Assembly (NCBI GenBank): GCA_019117525.1
Contig: DWZO01000049.1
Location: 1-60,055, forward strand
DNA: 60,055 nt
Source: Allocoprobacillus merdigallinarum
Lineage (GTDB): Bacteria > Bacillota_I > Bacilli_A > Erysipelotrichales > Coprobacillaceae
Direction of reading: 5' to 3'
Below, piece after piece: positions 1 through 8,206 of the stretch (the first letter of the stretch is position 1; every line of letters starts with the position of its first letter). The position numbers and the translations under genes were made by a program. The notes under the pieces are model-generated. The model worked only from the letters and a program-made list of their open reading frames with translations, was not told where the DNA came from and made no database searches.

Positions 1-1
1 A

Positions 2-100
2 TCCACAAACACATATTTCAATTTTACATATAAACCTAAACGTCATCAACTACGTATTAATAAAGTTGATAGAAAGGAGAAGGTATATTTTAATGACTGA
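2..100 (+). CDS. C-terminal end of an unidentified upstream gene (partial)
   Basis: An open frame enters from the left edge and runs 32 codons to a TGA. The piece is basic and aromatic (for example TYFNFTYKPKRHQLRINK) and could be the tail of a regulator preceding the glucosidase gene, but it is too short to assign. It overlaps the purine-rich AAAGGAGAAGG stretch at 73-83, which could serve as a ribosome site. That it is coding is an inference from the open frame only. Confidence 0.3.
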   Translation, partial: STNTYFNFTYKPKRHQLRINKVDRKEKVYFND

Positions 101-134
101 TAAATGAGTCAATTATAATATACCAGGAAAAGTT

Positions 135-1556
135 ATGGGATTTAAAGAAGGATTTTTATGGGGTGGTGCAACAGCTGCCAATCAAGTTGAAGGTGGTATT
201 TTCGAAGGTGGACGTGGTTTAGCTAATGTCGATTTGATGCCGTATGGTCAAGATCGTTATGCTATTGGAACAGGAGAAAAATGGATTAATCATATTGACA
301 ATCACTATTTTCCAAGTCATCAAGCTGTTGATTTTTATCATCATTATAAAGAAGATATTGCATTAATGGCAGAAATGGGATTTAAAGTTTTTAGAATATC
401 CATTGCATGGACACGCATTTTTCCACATGGTGATGAAGAATCACCTAATGAAGAAGGATTAAAATTTTATGAAGATGTATTTAAAGAGTGTCATAAATAT
501 CATATTGAACCATTAGTGACAATAAATCATTTTGATTGTCCTATGTATTTGATCAACAAATATGGAGGATGGAGAGATAGAAGAATGATTGATTGTTATG
601 TTAAATTAGCAAAGGTTCTATTGATAAGATATAAACATTTTGTAAAATATTGGCTAACTTTTAATGAAATCAATATGATACTTCATTTTCCGTTTGTTGC
701 AGCAGGACTAAGATTTAAGGATGATGAAAATAAAATACAGGCTATGATTACCTGTGCGCATCATGAATTAGTTGCTAGTGCACTCGTCACAAAACTGGCT
801 CATGAGATTAATCCACAAAATCAAATTGGATGCATGTTAGCAGCAGGGTCTTATTATCCAGCAACATGTAAACCTGAAGATTATTGGAAAGCTATATGTG
901 ATAATCGAGAAAGCTATATGTTTATTGATGTTCAATCAAGAGGCTATTATCCTCCATATGCTTTAAAATGGATAGAAAAGAATCAAGCTACCATTCCATT
1001 TATGAATGATGATAAGAATTTATTGATGGAAAATACTGTTGATTTTATAAGTTTTTCATATTATTCATCAAGAGTTTCTAGTTCGACTCCTGATAGTAGC
1101 TGTCAAACTGAAAGTAATATATTTGCATCTGTTATAAATCCATATTTGAAATCGAGTGAATGGGGATGGCAAATTGATCCTTTAGGTTTAAGAATTACTA
1201 TGAATGAACTTTATGATCGTTATCAAAAACCATTATTTATTGTTGAAAATGGTTTGGGAGCTAAAGATATTGTAGAAGAAGATGGAACAATACAAGATGA
1301 TTATCGCATTCATTATTTAAGAGAACACATTAAAGCGATGAAAGATGCTGTTGACAAAGATGGTGTTGATTTAATGGGATACACAACATGGGGATGTATA
1401 GATTTGATTTCCAATGGGACTGGTGAAATGGAAAAAAGATATGGATTTATATATGTAGATAGAGATAACAGGGGAAAGGGAACGTTCAAAAGGTTAAAGA
1501 AAAAATCGTTTGAATGGTATAAAAAAGTCATTGCTACAAATGGGGAATTATTATAA
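135..1556 (+). CDS. 6-phospho-beta-glucosidase, glycoside hydrolase family 1
   Basis: A 473-residue GH1 enzyme, full length for the family. It begins with the canonical FLWGGATAANQVEGG barrel start, has the acid/base glutamate in TFNEIN (E178) and the nucleophile in VENGLG (E371), and ends with the GEMEKRYGFIYVD block typical of enzymes that cleave phosphorylated beta-glucosides taken up by a PTS. It acts in the cytoplasm, releasing glucose-6-phosphate plus an aglycone or sugar. AGGA at 124-127 sets the ATG. It is a paralogue of the GH1 gene at 12775. No transporter is adjacent in the visible part. The exact substrate cannot be read from sequence. Confidence 0.93.
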   Translation: MGFKEGFLWGGATAANQVEGGIFEGGRGLANVDLMPYGQDRYAIGTGEKWINHIDNHYFPSHQAVDFYHHYKEDIALMAEMGFKVFRISIAWTRIFPHGDEESPNEEGLKFYEDVFKECHKYHIEPLVTINHFDCPMYLINKYGGWRDRRMIDCYVKLAKVLLIRYKHFVKYWLTFNEINMILHFPFVAAGLRFKDDENKIQAMITCAHHELVASALVTKLAHEINPQNQIGCMLAAGSYYPATCKPEDYWKAICDNRESYMFIDVQSRGYYPPYALKWIEKNQATIPFMNDDKNLLMENTVDFISFSYYSSRVSSSTPDSSCQTESNIFASVINPYLKSSEWGWQIDPLGLRITMNELYDRYQKPLFIVENGLGAKDIVEEDGTIQDDYRIHYLREHIKAMKDAVDKDGVDLMGYTTWGCIDLISNGTGEMEKRYGFIYVDRDNRGKGTFKRLKKKSFEWYKKVIATNGELL

Positions 1557-1584
1557 AAAAACATGTCACTAGTACATGTTTTTT
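1555..1584. terminator. Bidirectional terminator
   Basis: The arms ACATGT and ACATGT, flanked by A- and T-runs on both sides, form a hairpin between the convergent genes ending at 1556 and 1583. It can serve both strands. Confidence 0.75.
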
Positions 1585-2203
1585 AATTATATAAAATACT
1601 TTGATAATATTCTTTTGTCTTTTGTTCAAAAGATTGATTCATATCCATTTGTTTTTCAATGATTTGTGATTCCATCTGTTGAATTTGATCTTCTTGAGGA
1701 GCATGGTCACTGGCAATGACGCTCACTGTAGATATTGTTGCTTGAGGAAATTGTTCTTGGAGATGACGAATCGTTTCATTGATTTGATTTTGAATTGTAC
1801 TTTTAACATCATTGAGTAAATTATCAATAATCAGTAAAATCATATGTATAAAAGGATAATCCTTATCCACCACAACATAAGCACCTAATGCTTGTTGGTG
1901 ATTCATAGAATTTAATGGGAATTGTTGTGTCATGTCCATTTTTTCAACAAAGTATAATGGGCTATAAAAAACGTGGTCTTCTTTACGTGTTAAAAATGGT
2001 TGATCTTGATCTGGCTGAAGAAATAACATGTCTTTATATAATGAAAAAATAACATTATCATTATAGATAGGTGTTAATTGCTTAAAATCCTCTATTCCTT
2101 TGGATAGAGTTGTATACATATCATTGCTGTATTTCATTTTTTCAACATAATCATGTATATCTTCTTGAGAAATCATATCAAGATATTCATAAAGTCTTTT
2201 CAT
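1583..2203 (-). CDS. Hypothetical protein, cytoplasmic
   Basis: A 206-residue protein that I do not recognise. It has no signal peptide and no convincing membrane span; one hydrophobic stretch (FIHMILLIIDNLL) fits a buried strand or helix. The C-terminal 60 residues are Gln/Glu-rich and probably helical. The start ATG has a GAGGT ribosome site 7 bases upstream on the minus strand. It stands alone, convergent with the GH1 gene and divergent from the ECF gene. Its length and ordinary codon use suggest a real gene, but no function can be proposed. Confidence 0.7.
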   Translation of the reverse strand: MKRLYEYLDMISQEDIHDYVEKMKYSNDMYTTLSKGIEDFKQLTPIYNDNVIFSLYKDMLFLQPDQDQPFLTRKEDHVFYSPLYFVEKMDMTQQFPLNSMNHQQALGAYVVVDKDYPFIHMILLIIDNLLNDVKSTIQNQINETIRHLQEQFPQATISTVSVIASDHAPQEDQIQQMESQIIEKQMDMNQSFEQKTKEYYQSILYN

Positions 2204-2285
2204 AACCTCACCTCAATCATGGAGTATAGCATAAAAGTCATGTATATGAAAGAAGAAAACAGATATAAATTTTAAAAAATAATGA

Positions 2286-2316
2286 TTGACTCTAAACTTC
2301 ACTTTAGGGTTATGAT
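2286..2316 (+). promoter_or_regulatory. MerR-type promoter with 19-bp spacer upstream of the ECF gene
   Basis: A TTGACT -35 and a TATGAT -10 are separated by 19 bp that contain an imperfect dyad, CTAAA-N6-TTTAG. A 19-bp spacer with a dyad is the hallmark of promoters activated by MerR-family proteins. It closely resembles the promoter at 22733-22763. Confidence 0.6.
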
Positions 2317-2343
2317 AGAATAGAATAACAAGGAGGTTTTATC

Positions 2344-2898
2344 GTGAAAACAAAGAAATTAACATTTGGTGCTATGTGTTTAGCCATATCTTTATTACTA
2401 CCACAAGTCTTTCATATCATTGGTATGCAACAGGCTGGTTCTGTTTTTCTTCCAATGCATTTACCTGTTTTTATTGGTGGAATGTTACTTGGACCTATCT
2501 ATGGCTTATTTTTAGGAATCTTTGCTCCTTTGACAAGCTTTGTTGTGACAGGAATGCCTTCTGCTGATCGTGTCTTGTTTATGATGAGTGAACTGGCAAC
2601 TTATGGGACAGTCAGTGGTCTGTTGTTTCATCAGTTCCATTTCTCTAAACAGAAATTTGGTTCTTTGTCTGCCTTAGTTCTTTCCATGATTGCTGGAAGG
2701 GTTATCTATGGTATTGTGATTTCTATAGCAACATATCTGTTTGGCATTCCTCTTGGTGGTATTCCAGCTGTCATTGCAGCAACAACAACGGGTATTCCAG
2801 GTATTATTATTCAATTGATTTTTGTACCAACTATTGTCATGGCGATTGTTAAGGGAGGCTATTTTGATGAAGTTGCAGCAACTGCAAAAAAAGCTTAA
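2344..2898 (+). CDS. ECF transporter S component
   Basis: A 184-residue membrane protein with five or six hydrophobic spans and the compact glycine-rich layout of energy-coupling-factor substrate-binding subunits (FIGGMLLGPIYGLFLGIFAP in the middle). S components bind a vitamin or other small nutrient and dock onto a shared EcfAA'T energizing module, which is not in this window. GTG start behind AGGAGG. The overlapping DUF1893 gene suggests that the two work together. The substrate is unknown. Expression is probably driven by the MerR-type promoter just upstream. Confidence 0.82.
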   Translation: MKTKKLTFGAMCLAISLLLPQVFHIIGMQQAGSVFLPMHLPVFIGGMLLGPIYGLFLGIFAPLTSFVVTGMPSADRVLFMMSELATYGTVSGLLFHQFHFSKQKFGSLSALVLSMIAGRVIYGIVISIATYLFGIPLGGIPAVIAATTTGIPGIIIQLIFVPTIVMAIVKGGYFDEVAATAKKA

Positions 2899-3289
2899 TG
2901 AAGAAGGATTATCATTAATTGCTGATAGACAGGGAGAACTCTATACATCAAAGCTTCATGGCATAGGACCTATTATAAATCCTATGAAGGAAGATATATA
3001 TTATTTTGAAGATGCAATCGTAGTTGATAAAGTCATTGGAAAAGCAACTGCAATGTTACTGATTTTATCAAAAGTGAAATACATTTATGCCTATGTCTTA
3101 AGTGAAAAAGCCAAAGAAATATTGGAATATTATCATGTCAGTTATGATTGTGAAAAAGTTGTTCCTTATATTATCAATAGAACACATGATGGTATGTGTC
3201 CTATGGAAAAGACTGTTTATGATATGAATGATTTAGATGAAGCTTTTATAGCTTTAAAACATAAACAAAGTGAATTAATGAAACAATAA
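2867..3289 (+). CDS. DUF1893 family protein
   Basis: A 140-residue protein that starts inside the ECF gene (32-base overlap). AAGGGAGG at 2851-2858 fixes the ATG at 2867; a further-upstream TTG in the same frame has no such site. It carries the DUF1893 features: a central helix-rich core (ATAMLLILSKV) and a conserved HDGMCPMEK motif near the C-terminus. The family is small and its biochemical role is not established. Tight coupling to an S component suggests a role in using or sensing the imported compound (inference). Confidence 0.8.
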   Translation: MKLQQLQKKLNEEGLSLIADRQGELYTSKLHGIGPIINPMKEDIYYFEDAIVVDKVIGKATAMLLILSKVKYIYAYVLSEKAKEILEYYHVSYDCEKVVPYIINRTHDGMCPMEKTVYDMNDLDEAFIALKHKQSELMKQ

Positions 3290-3292
3290 TGT

Positions 3293-3319
3293 AAAAGCAT
3301 CCCATTTGGATGCTTTTTT
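3293..3319 (+). terminator. Intrinsic terminator
   Basis: A stem of AAAAGCATCC with GGATGCTTTT, a 5-base loop and a T-run, directly after the DUF1893 gene. Confidence 0.85.
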
Positions 3320-3448
3320 CATATAGACGACATCACTCATAGTAAGCTTTCACGTCATGATAATCATCCTTTGTGAATAATATCGTATAAAATGATTTCA
3401 GACAAAACATATCTATTATATAATAGAAATATAAAGGAGTTGTTTCAT

Positions 3449-5086
3449 ATGAAAAATAAATATGACTATCCTCGTCCACAATTATATCGAGAAAGCTTTC
3501 AATCATTAGATGGAGAATGGTTATTAAACCAGCAGACTATCCAAGTTCCTTATCCACCACAAGCTCCTTTGTCTTGTTATCAAGGGGAAATTGGTGAACA
3601 TCTTCATTATCAAAAGACATTTATATTAGATGATCATATGCTTGGAAAAGAAAAAAGTATTCATTTGCATTTTGGTGCTGTGGATCAAATCGCAAAAGTC
3701 TATATAAACCATCAATGTGTAGGAGAACATCAAGGTGGATATTTACCATTCTGGTTTGACATTACATCGTTTATTCAAGATGGAGAAAACCTTTTAGAAG
3801 TTCAAGTCACTGATCAGCTATCTGATCTTTATCCTTATGGCAAACAAAAGAAAAAATCAGGTGGTATGTGGTACACACCAGTATCAGGCATTTGGCAATC
3901 TGTCTGGCTTGAAGCTGTACAATCACATTACATACAGGATTTAAAAATAACCCCATCTTTAGATCAGATACATCTTCATATTGAAACAACAGCTGATTAC
4001 TATCAAGTCAGTATTGTCGCAGATGAATTATTTTTAAAAGAAACATTTCATGATAAAGATATTGATATAGACATACCATCTTCATATCGTCATTTATGGA
4101 CTCCAGAAAATCCATACCTATATAAAATATTTATAGATACGGATAATGATCATGTAGAAAGTTATTTTGCTTTAAGAACAGTAGAGGTTAAAAATCAGGA
4201 TATTCTATTAAATGGAAAGCCTATATTTATACATGGGGTTTTAGATCAGGGCTATTTCCATGATGGACTATATTTGCCTCATCAAATGGATGAGTATGAA
4301 AAAGATATTTTAAGAATGAAAGAATTAGGATTTAATTGTCTAAGAAAACATATTAAAGTTGAACCTGAAGCTTTTTACTTTGCCTGTGATCAACTTGGAA
4401 TGTTAGTCATACAAGATCATGTTAATAATGGGCAATATCATTATATCAGAGATACAGTTTTACCAAACTTAGGATTCAAATATCGCTTGGATCATGTAAG
4501 AGGGAAACAACTTCAAAAATATATATTTCAAAAACATATGTTGGACACATTGAAGCATTTATATAATCATCCTTGTATTATTGGATATACTATTTTTAAT
4601 GAAGGATGGGGTCAAATTCAAGCTGATAACATGTATCAATTATGTCAAGACTATGATTCATCTCGTTTCTATGATGCCACTTCTGGCTGGTTTCATCAAA
4701 AATTAAGTGATGTTCAAAGTGAACATGTTTATTTTAGAAACAAGGTATTAAAAAATAAACAAAATCGACCTATATTATTAAGTGAATGTGGTGGTTATAC
4801 AAGAATTGTTGATCAGCATGTCTATTCTTCTCGTCATTATGGTTATGGAACAACCCATAGTGAAGAAGAATTAACGGATCAGATGATAAAAATGTATGAA
4901 GAAATGGTGTTACCATCTATTGATCATGGCTTATGTGGATGTATTTATACACAATTATCAGATATAGAAGATGAAATCAATGGTTTATATACATATGATC
5001 GTCAAGTATGTAAAGTCAATAAACAGCGTTTATTGAAACTACAAAAACAAATTCAAAAAGCATTTGAGGAAAAGAAAAGAATATAA
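3449..5086 (+). CDS. Glycoside hydrolase family 2 (beta-galactosidase/glucuronidase-like)
   Basis: A 545-residue GH2 protein. An N-terminal sugar-binding jelly roll (from about residue 20) is followed by an Ig-like domain and a TIM barrel with the acid/base glutamate in FNEGWGQ (E385) and a likely nucleophile in LLSECGG (E446). It is short for GH2 and lacks the C-terminal domains of LacZ, as in many gut GH2 enzymes. There is no signal peptide, so it acts on imported oligosaccharides. I chose the ATG at 3449 because AAAGGAGT lies 9 bases upstream; an in-frame upstream extension has no ribosome site. The natural substrate is uncertain. Confidence 0.88.
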   Translation: MKNKYDYPRPQLYRESFQSLDGEWLLNQQTIQVPYPPQAPLSCYQGEIGEHLHYQKTFILDDHMLGKEKSIHLHFGAVDQIAKVYINHQCVGEHQGGYLPFWFDITSFIQDGENLLEVQVTDQLSDLYPYGKQKKKSGGMWYTPVSGIWQSVWLEAVQSHYIQDLKITPSLDQIHLHIETTADYYQVSIVADELFLKETFHDKDIDIDIPSSYRHLWTPENPYLYKIFIDTDNDHVESYFALRTVEVKNQDILLNGKPIFIHGVLDQGYFHDGLYLPHQMDEYEKDILRMKELGFNCLRKHIKVEPEAFYFACDQLGMLVIQDHVNNGQYHYIRDTVLPNLGFKYRLDHVRGKQLQKYIFQKHMLDTLKHLYNHPCIIGYTIFNEGWGQIQADNMYQLCQDYDSSRFYDATSGWFHQKLSDVQSEHVYFRNKVLKNKQNRPILLSECGGYTRIVDQHVYSSRHYGYGTTHSEEELTDQMIKMYEEMVLPSIDHGLCGCIYTQLSDIEDEINGLYTYDRQVCKVNKQRLLKLQKQIQKAFEEKKRI

Positions 5087-5092
5087 TGATGT

Positions 5093-5560
5093 TTATTCAT
5101 TATATTCTGATACATTTTCCTTTTTTTCATTTTGAATATAATATTGAGTATCTTTGATAATATCTGCGAGTGTGATGCTTTTCAATTCATTTTCTAAAGC
5201 CTTTTGAACCTGTATTAATTTGTTATCCAATATATGATGAATATTTCTACCTACTGGGCATTGTGGATTAGGGTTTTCATGAAAATGAAATAATTCACCA
5301 TTTTCAATACAGTCAACAGCATGATAAATATCTAAAAATGTAATATCTTTTGGGTCTTTAGCTATTGAGGCACCTCCACTACCACGTTGCACATGAACAA
5401 GACCAGCATTTCGTAACTGAGATAATATTTTTCTAATAATCACTGGATTTACATTGACACTTTCAGCTAAAAAATCACTTGTTATTTTGGTATCTTTTTC
5501 AAAAGTGTCGATACAAGAAAAAATATGTACAGCAATTGTAAAACGACTTGAAATTTGCAT
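5093..5560 (-). CDS. Rrf2 family transcriptional regulator
   Basis: A 155-residue Rrf2/BadM protein. Its N-terminal winged helix begins MQISSRFTIAVHI and is followed by the family pattern TSDFLAESVNVNPVIIRKIL and RGSGGASI. Only one cysteine pair region (C...NPQC around residue 95) is seen, not the three-Cys cluster of IscR/NsrR, so an Fe-S sensor role is doubtful. The ATG at 5560 is set by GAGGGAG 5 bases upstream. It is not in an operon with its neighbours and is a candidate regulator of redox genes elsewhere. Confidence 0.85.
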   Translation of the reverse strand: MQISSRFTIAVHIFSCIDTFEKDTKITSDFLAESVNVNPVIIRKILSQLRNAGLVHVQRGSGGASIAKDPKDITFLDIYHAVDCIENGELFHFHENPNPQCPVGRNIHHILDNKLIQVQKALENELKSITLADIIKDTQYYIQNEKKENVSEYNE

Positions 5561-5626
5561 ATCTACTCCCTCTTTCTTTTCTGCTTTGATTATATAGGGC
5601 ATTTGATGTAATGTCAATGTTTACAA

Positions 5627-6079
5627 TTACAATATTTGTTCCATCATGATTTTTAAAGGCGTCATACCACATTTTTCATAGAATTTCATTGCTGATTCAT
5701 TTAAACACCAGACATTTAACGTCACATGATAATAATGTTGCGTTTTCGCATAGTTTAAAACATATTCATAAAGCTGTTTTCCAATATGCTGACCACGACA
5801 TTTTTCATCTACACATAAATCATCAATATAAAGTGTTTTTTTATTTTCATAATGATGTTGTTCTATACAAAAGACGTATCCAAGTATTTGATGAAGATGA
5901 TCTTCATAAACAAAGATTGGTCTTGTATCATCTTGTATGACTTGGATAAGTTGTTCATCTGTATATTTTTTACTTCCATGTTGGAATAAATCAGGTCGTC
6001 CATCAGCGTGTACATTATTAACTTGAAATAATAAATGATTAAGACTTGCTAAGTCTTGTATAGTTGCTTCTCTAATCAT
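5627..6079 (-). CDS. GNAT family N-acetyltransferase
   Basis: A 150-residue GNAT protein starting MIREATIQDL, with the acetyl-CoA pyrophosphate loop CRGQHIG (residues about 101-107) and the C-terminal FYEKCGM motif. The start at 6079 follows GGAGG by 6 bases; the longer open frame upstream lacks a ribosome site. Divergent from the next GNAT gene. The acceptor substrate is unknown. Confidence 0.86.
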   Translation of the reverse strand: MIREATIQDLASLNHLLFQVNNVHADGRPDLFQHGSKKYTDEQLIQVIQDDTRPIFVYEDHLHQILGYVFCIEQHHYENKKTLYIDDLCVDEKCRGQHIGKQLYEYVLNYAKTQHYYHVTLNVWCLNESAMKFYEKCGMTPLKIMMEQIL

Positions 6080-6153
6080 AAAAATCCTCCAATCTTTATT
6101 TCTGTTTGACAATATGATATTATGATTATTAATAAAAATCAAGGAGGTATCAT

Positions 6154-6717
6154 ATGTTACATCAAGGAACAAAGCGATTAGAGAGTCAGCGTTTTATTTT
6201 ACGTCCGTTTCAAAAAGATGATGCCAAAGCAATGTTTGAACGTTGGGCAAGTGATGAAGAAGTGACACATTTTTTAACTTGGAAACCACATCAGAATATT
6301 CAAGTCACACAACAGATTTTAGACGATTGGATTAAACAATATCAGAATTTGAATTATTATAATTGGGCTATTATTATCAAGGATTATGACCATTTACCTG
6401 TTGGCAATATATCAGTTGTAGAAGTGAATGAGAAAACTCATTTAGCTGTTATTGGATATTGTCTTTCACGCCAATATTGGCATCAGGGAGTCATGAGTGA
6501 GGTTCTGGATAGAGTCATTGATTTTCTTTTCAATGAAGTAGGCTTTGAATGTATTCAATCTCATCATGATCCTTTAAATCCACATTCTGGACAAGTTATG
6601 TTGAAATGTGGAATGACATATGAAGGAACTTTGAGACATAGTGACTGGAATAATCAAGGAATTGTAGATGCATGTTATTATTCCATTTTAAAAGATGAGT
6701 ATAAAAAGAAAGGTTAG
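6154..6717 (+). CDS. RimJ/RimL-type GNAT acetyltransferase
   Basis: A 187-residue protein with the RimJ/RimL architecture: an N-terminal RLESQRFILRPFQ strand, the HLAVIGYCLSRQYWHQGVMSEV acetyl-CoA segment (positions about 88-108 of the protein) and the C-terminal MLKCGMTYEGTLR signature. AAGGAGG lies 8 bases before the ATG. Such proteins acetylate alpha-amino groups of proteins or small amines; the target cannot be predicted here. Divergently transcribed from the preceding GNAT. Confidence 0.87.
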   Translation: MLHQGTKRLESQRFILRPFQKDDAKAMFERWASDEEVTHFLTWKPHQNIQVTQQILDDWIKQYQNLNYYNWAIIIKDYDHLPVGNISVVEVNEKTHLAVIGYCLSRQYWHQGVMSEVLDRVIDFLFNEVGFECIQSHHDPLNPHSGQVMLKCGMTYEGTLRHSDWNNQGIVDACYYSILKDEYKKKG

Positions 6718-6741
6718 ACTTTCTTTTTATATATATTTTAA

Positions 6742-6761
6742 ATATGAAGTAAACTTCATAT
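6742..6761. promoter_or_regulatory. Operator 1 of the XRE regulator (20-bp palindrome)
   Basis: ATATGAAGTAAACTTCATAT: 9-bp perfect arms around AA. It lies just upstream of the -35 of the promoter at 6767-6795. An identical copy is 56 bp downstream. Confidence 0.75.
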
Positions 6762-6766
6762 TTCTA

Positions 6767-6795
6767 TTGTATAATTATAAATAAGAATATATAAT
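6767..6795 (+). promoter_or_regulatory. Sigma-A promoter of the XRE regulator operon
   Basis: A TTGTAT -35, a 17-bp spacer and a TATAAT -10, placed between two identical palindromes. Transcription would start about 6802, inside the second palindrome. Confidence 0.65.
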
Positions 6796-6797
6796 AT

Positions 6798-6817
6798 ATA
6801 TGAAGTAAACTTCATAT
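6798..6817. promoter_or_regulatory. Operator 2 of the XRE regulator (20-bp palindrome)
   Basis: An exact second copy of the 6742-6761 palindrome. It covers the expected transcription start and abuts the GGAGG ribosome site, as expected for autorepression. Confidence 0.75.
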
Positions 6818-6828
6818 TGGAGGTGCTT

Positions 6829-7056
6829 ATGAAAACAAGAGTTAAAGAATTTAGACTTCAAAAGGGAATGACACAACAGCAGTTAGCAAAGATGGTTCAT
6901 GTTTCCAATAGAACCATTATTTCCATTGAAAAAGGACAATATAACCCCTCACTTATGCTGGCATATCGTCTTTCTCAAGTCTTTCATGTTTCCATTGAAG
7001 AATTATGTTGTTTAGAAGATAATTTAAAGGAGGAAGAATCTCATGATCAAAAATAA
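6829..7056 (+). CDS. Small XRE (HTH_3) transcriptional regulator
   Basis: A 75-residue protein that is almost entirely a helix-turn-helix domain of the lambda-repressor class (KEFRLQKGMTQQQLAKMV, then RTIISIEKGQYNPSL). GGAGG sits 7 bases before the ATG. Two identical palindromes flank its promoter, so it very likely represses itself. It overlaps the membrane gene downstream by 14 bases; this regulator plus membrane-partner pairing is common in Firmicutes. Confidence 0.92.
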   Translation: MKTRVKEFRLQKGMTQQQLAKMVHVSNRTIISIEKGQYNPSLMLAYRLSQVFHVSIEELCCLEDNLKEEESHDQK

Positions 7057-7450
7057 AAGAAATTTTTTCATAGCTATTATCATGACGCTATTATCTTTTG
7101 TTGCCTTCATTATTTATATGAAGACTAATGAATATCGTTATTTCATAACCATGCTAGTAGGTATATTTTATGCAATGATACAATATTATCAGGCATTTTC
7201 TACAAGCATCTTTGAAGAATTGAAGATATATAATGATGAAAGAGATGATTTCATTATCATGAAAACAAGTCATCTTCTTTTAAGAATAATGAATTATATT
7301 TTATTTATAATGGTTTTTATTTTTTTAATGAGTTATGCGTTATTTGGTATTGACACATTGCTGATTATATCTTTAACATTGATTGGAATATTAGTCTTTA
7401 TATTTTTAGGGACACTGTTTATCAATATTTATTTAGAAAAAAGAAATTAA
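7043..7450 (+). CDS. Small membrane protein, DUF2178-like partner of the XRE regulator
   Basis: A 135-residue protein with four predicted membrane spans (two at the N-terminus, two at the C-terminus) separated by a cytoplasmic segment containing the YNDERDDFI motif, which resembles the DER motif of DUF2178-type proteins often paired with small XRE regulators. AAAGGAGG lies 9 bases before the ATG. Co-transcribed and overlapping with the regulator. Function unknown; possibly a stress or signal sensor (inference). Confidence 0.75.
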   Translation: MIKNKRNFFIAIIMTLLSFVAFIIYMKTNEYRYFITMLVGIFYAMIQYYQAFSTSIFEELKIYNDERDDFIIMKTSHLLLRIMNYILFIMVFIFLMSYALFGIDTLLIISLTLIGILVFIFLGTLFINIYLEKRN

Positions 7451-7452
7451 AA

Positions 7453-7475
7453 ACACAGAAATACTACTTCTGTGT
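7453..7475. terminator. Bidirectional terminator
   Basis: ACACAGAA and TTCTGTGT arms between two convergent genes. The right arm overlaps the last codons of the minus-strand kinase gene. Confidence 0.6.
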
Positions 7476-8198
7476 ATAAATATGATGATTTTCATATAAA
7501 TGAATATGTGCAGGTAAAGAATGATCAAGGACTCTTTTGACATTGACACCATCAGAATTTTCATAGAATTGTTTGGCTAAATGATAAGGATTACCACCCA
7601 TCATTTTACGTTGAATCAAGCGTTTCTTTAGCTCTTGAATAGGAGCTTCAATAAAAAGAGAATCGTCAAATAAAGTGTGAATATCTTTCCATTTCTCCTC
7701 ATTGAGCAATAAGTAATTACCTTCTAAAAGAACTATTTTTTGACAGATATGAATTTGATCTTCAACAGGATTATGCAAAACTCTGTCATATATAGGAAAA
7801 TCAATATCATTTGTTTGCATATCTTTTATCTTATTAATGAGTCTATCCACATCAAAAGTTTCTGGACAACCTTTGACATCTTTCATGCATATTTTTTGTT
7901 GATCTTTAATGATATAATGCGTATCCAAATAATCTTGATAACGGTGAAAACCATCCATGCCTAAAGCCTGTAAAGGTGTCATATTAGAAATATTTTGTGA
8001 TAAATATTCAAGAAATAGTGAAAGTGTTGTTTTTCCAGTTCCAGGCGGAGCAGCTAAAAGAATCAATAATCTTTGATTCTTTTCTTTTTGCATTTGCGTC
8101 CATTTTTTCAATAAAGGAATAAATATATTTTGAATATTCTGTTCATCAAATTGAGCCTTTATAAGATGTCCATTGACATTAAGTTCATAAGTTTTCAT
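7464..8198 (-). CDS. P-loop nucleoside/sugar kinase of the uridine kinase-like family
   Basis: A 244-residue kinase with Walker A APPGTGKTT (residues about 49-57), a D-G-F-H substrate motif (MDGFHRY), the FPIYDR strand and LLEGNYLLL. This layout matches the YggC/FrcK-like branch of the phosphoribulokinase/uridine kinase superfamily, with an N-terminal extension before the P loop. It is likely to phosphorylate a nucleoside or ketose in the cytoplasm; which one is open. It lies 8 bases downstream of the hypothetical gene at 8207-8788, so the two are probably one transcript. Confidence 0.82.
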   Translation of the reverse strand: MKTYELNVNGHLIKAQFDEQNIQNIFIPLLKKWTQMQKEKNQRLLILLAAPPGTGKTTLSLFLEYLSQNISNMTPLQALGMDGFHRYQDYLDTHYIIKDQQKICMKDVKGCPETFDVDRLINKIKDMQTNDIDFPIYDRVLHNPVEDQIHICQKIVLLEGNYLLLNEEKWKDIHTLFDDSLFIEAPIQELKKRLIQRKMMGGNPYHLAKQFYENSDGVNVKRVLDHSLPAHIHLYENHHIYTQK

Positions 8199-8206
8199 AA
8201 GTCCTC

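Noticed and set aside
1313..1564. Minus-strand frame over the end of the first GH1 gene
   Set aside because: Lies across a conserved enzyme C-terminus and a terminator.
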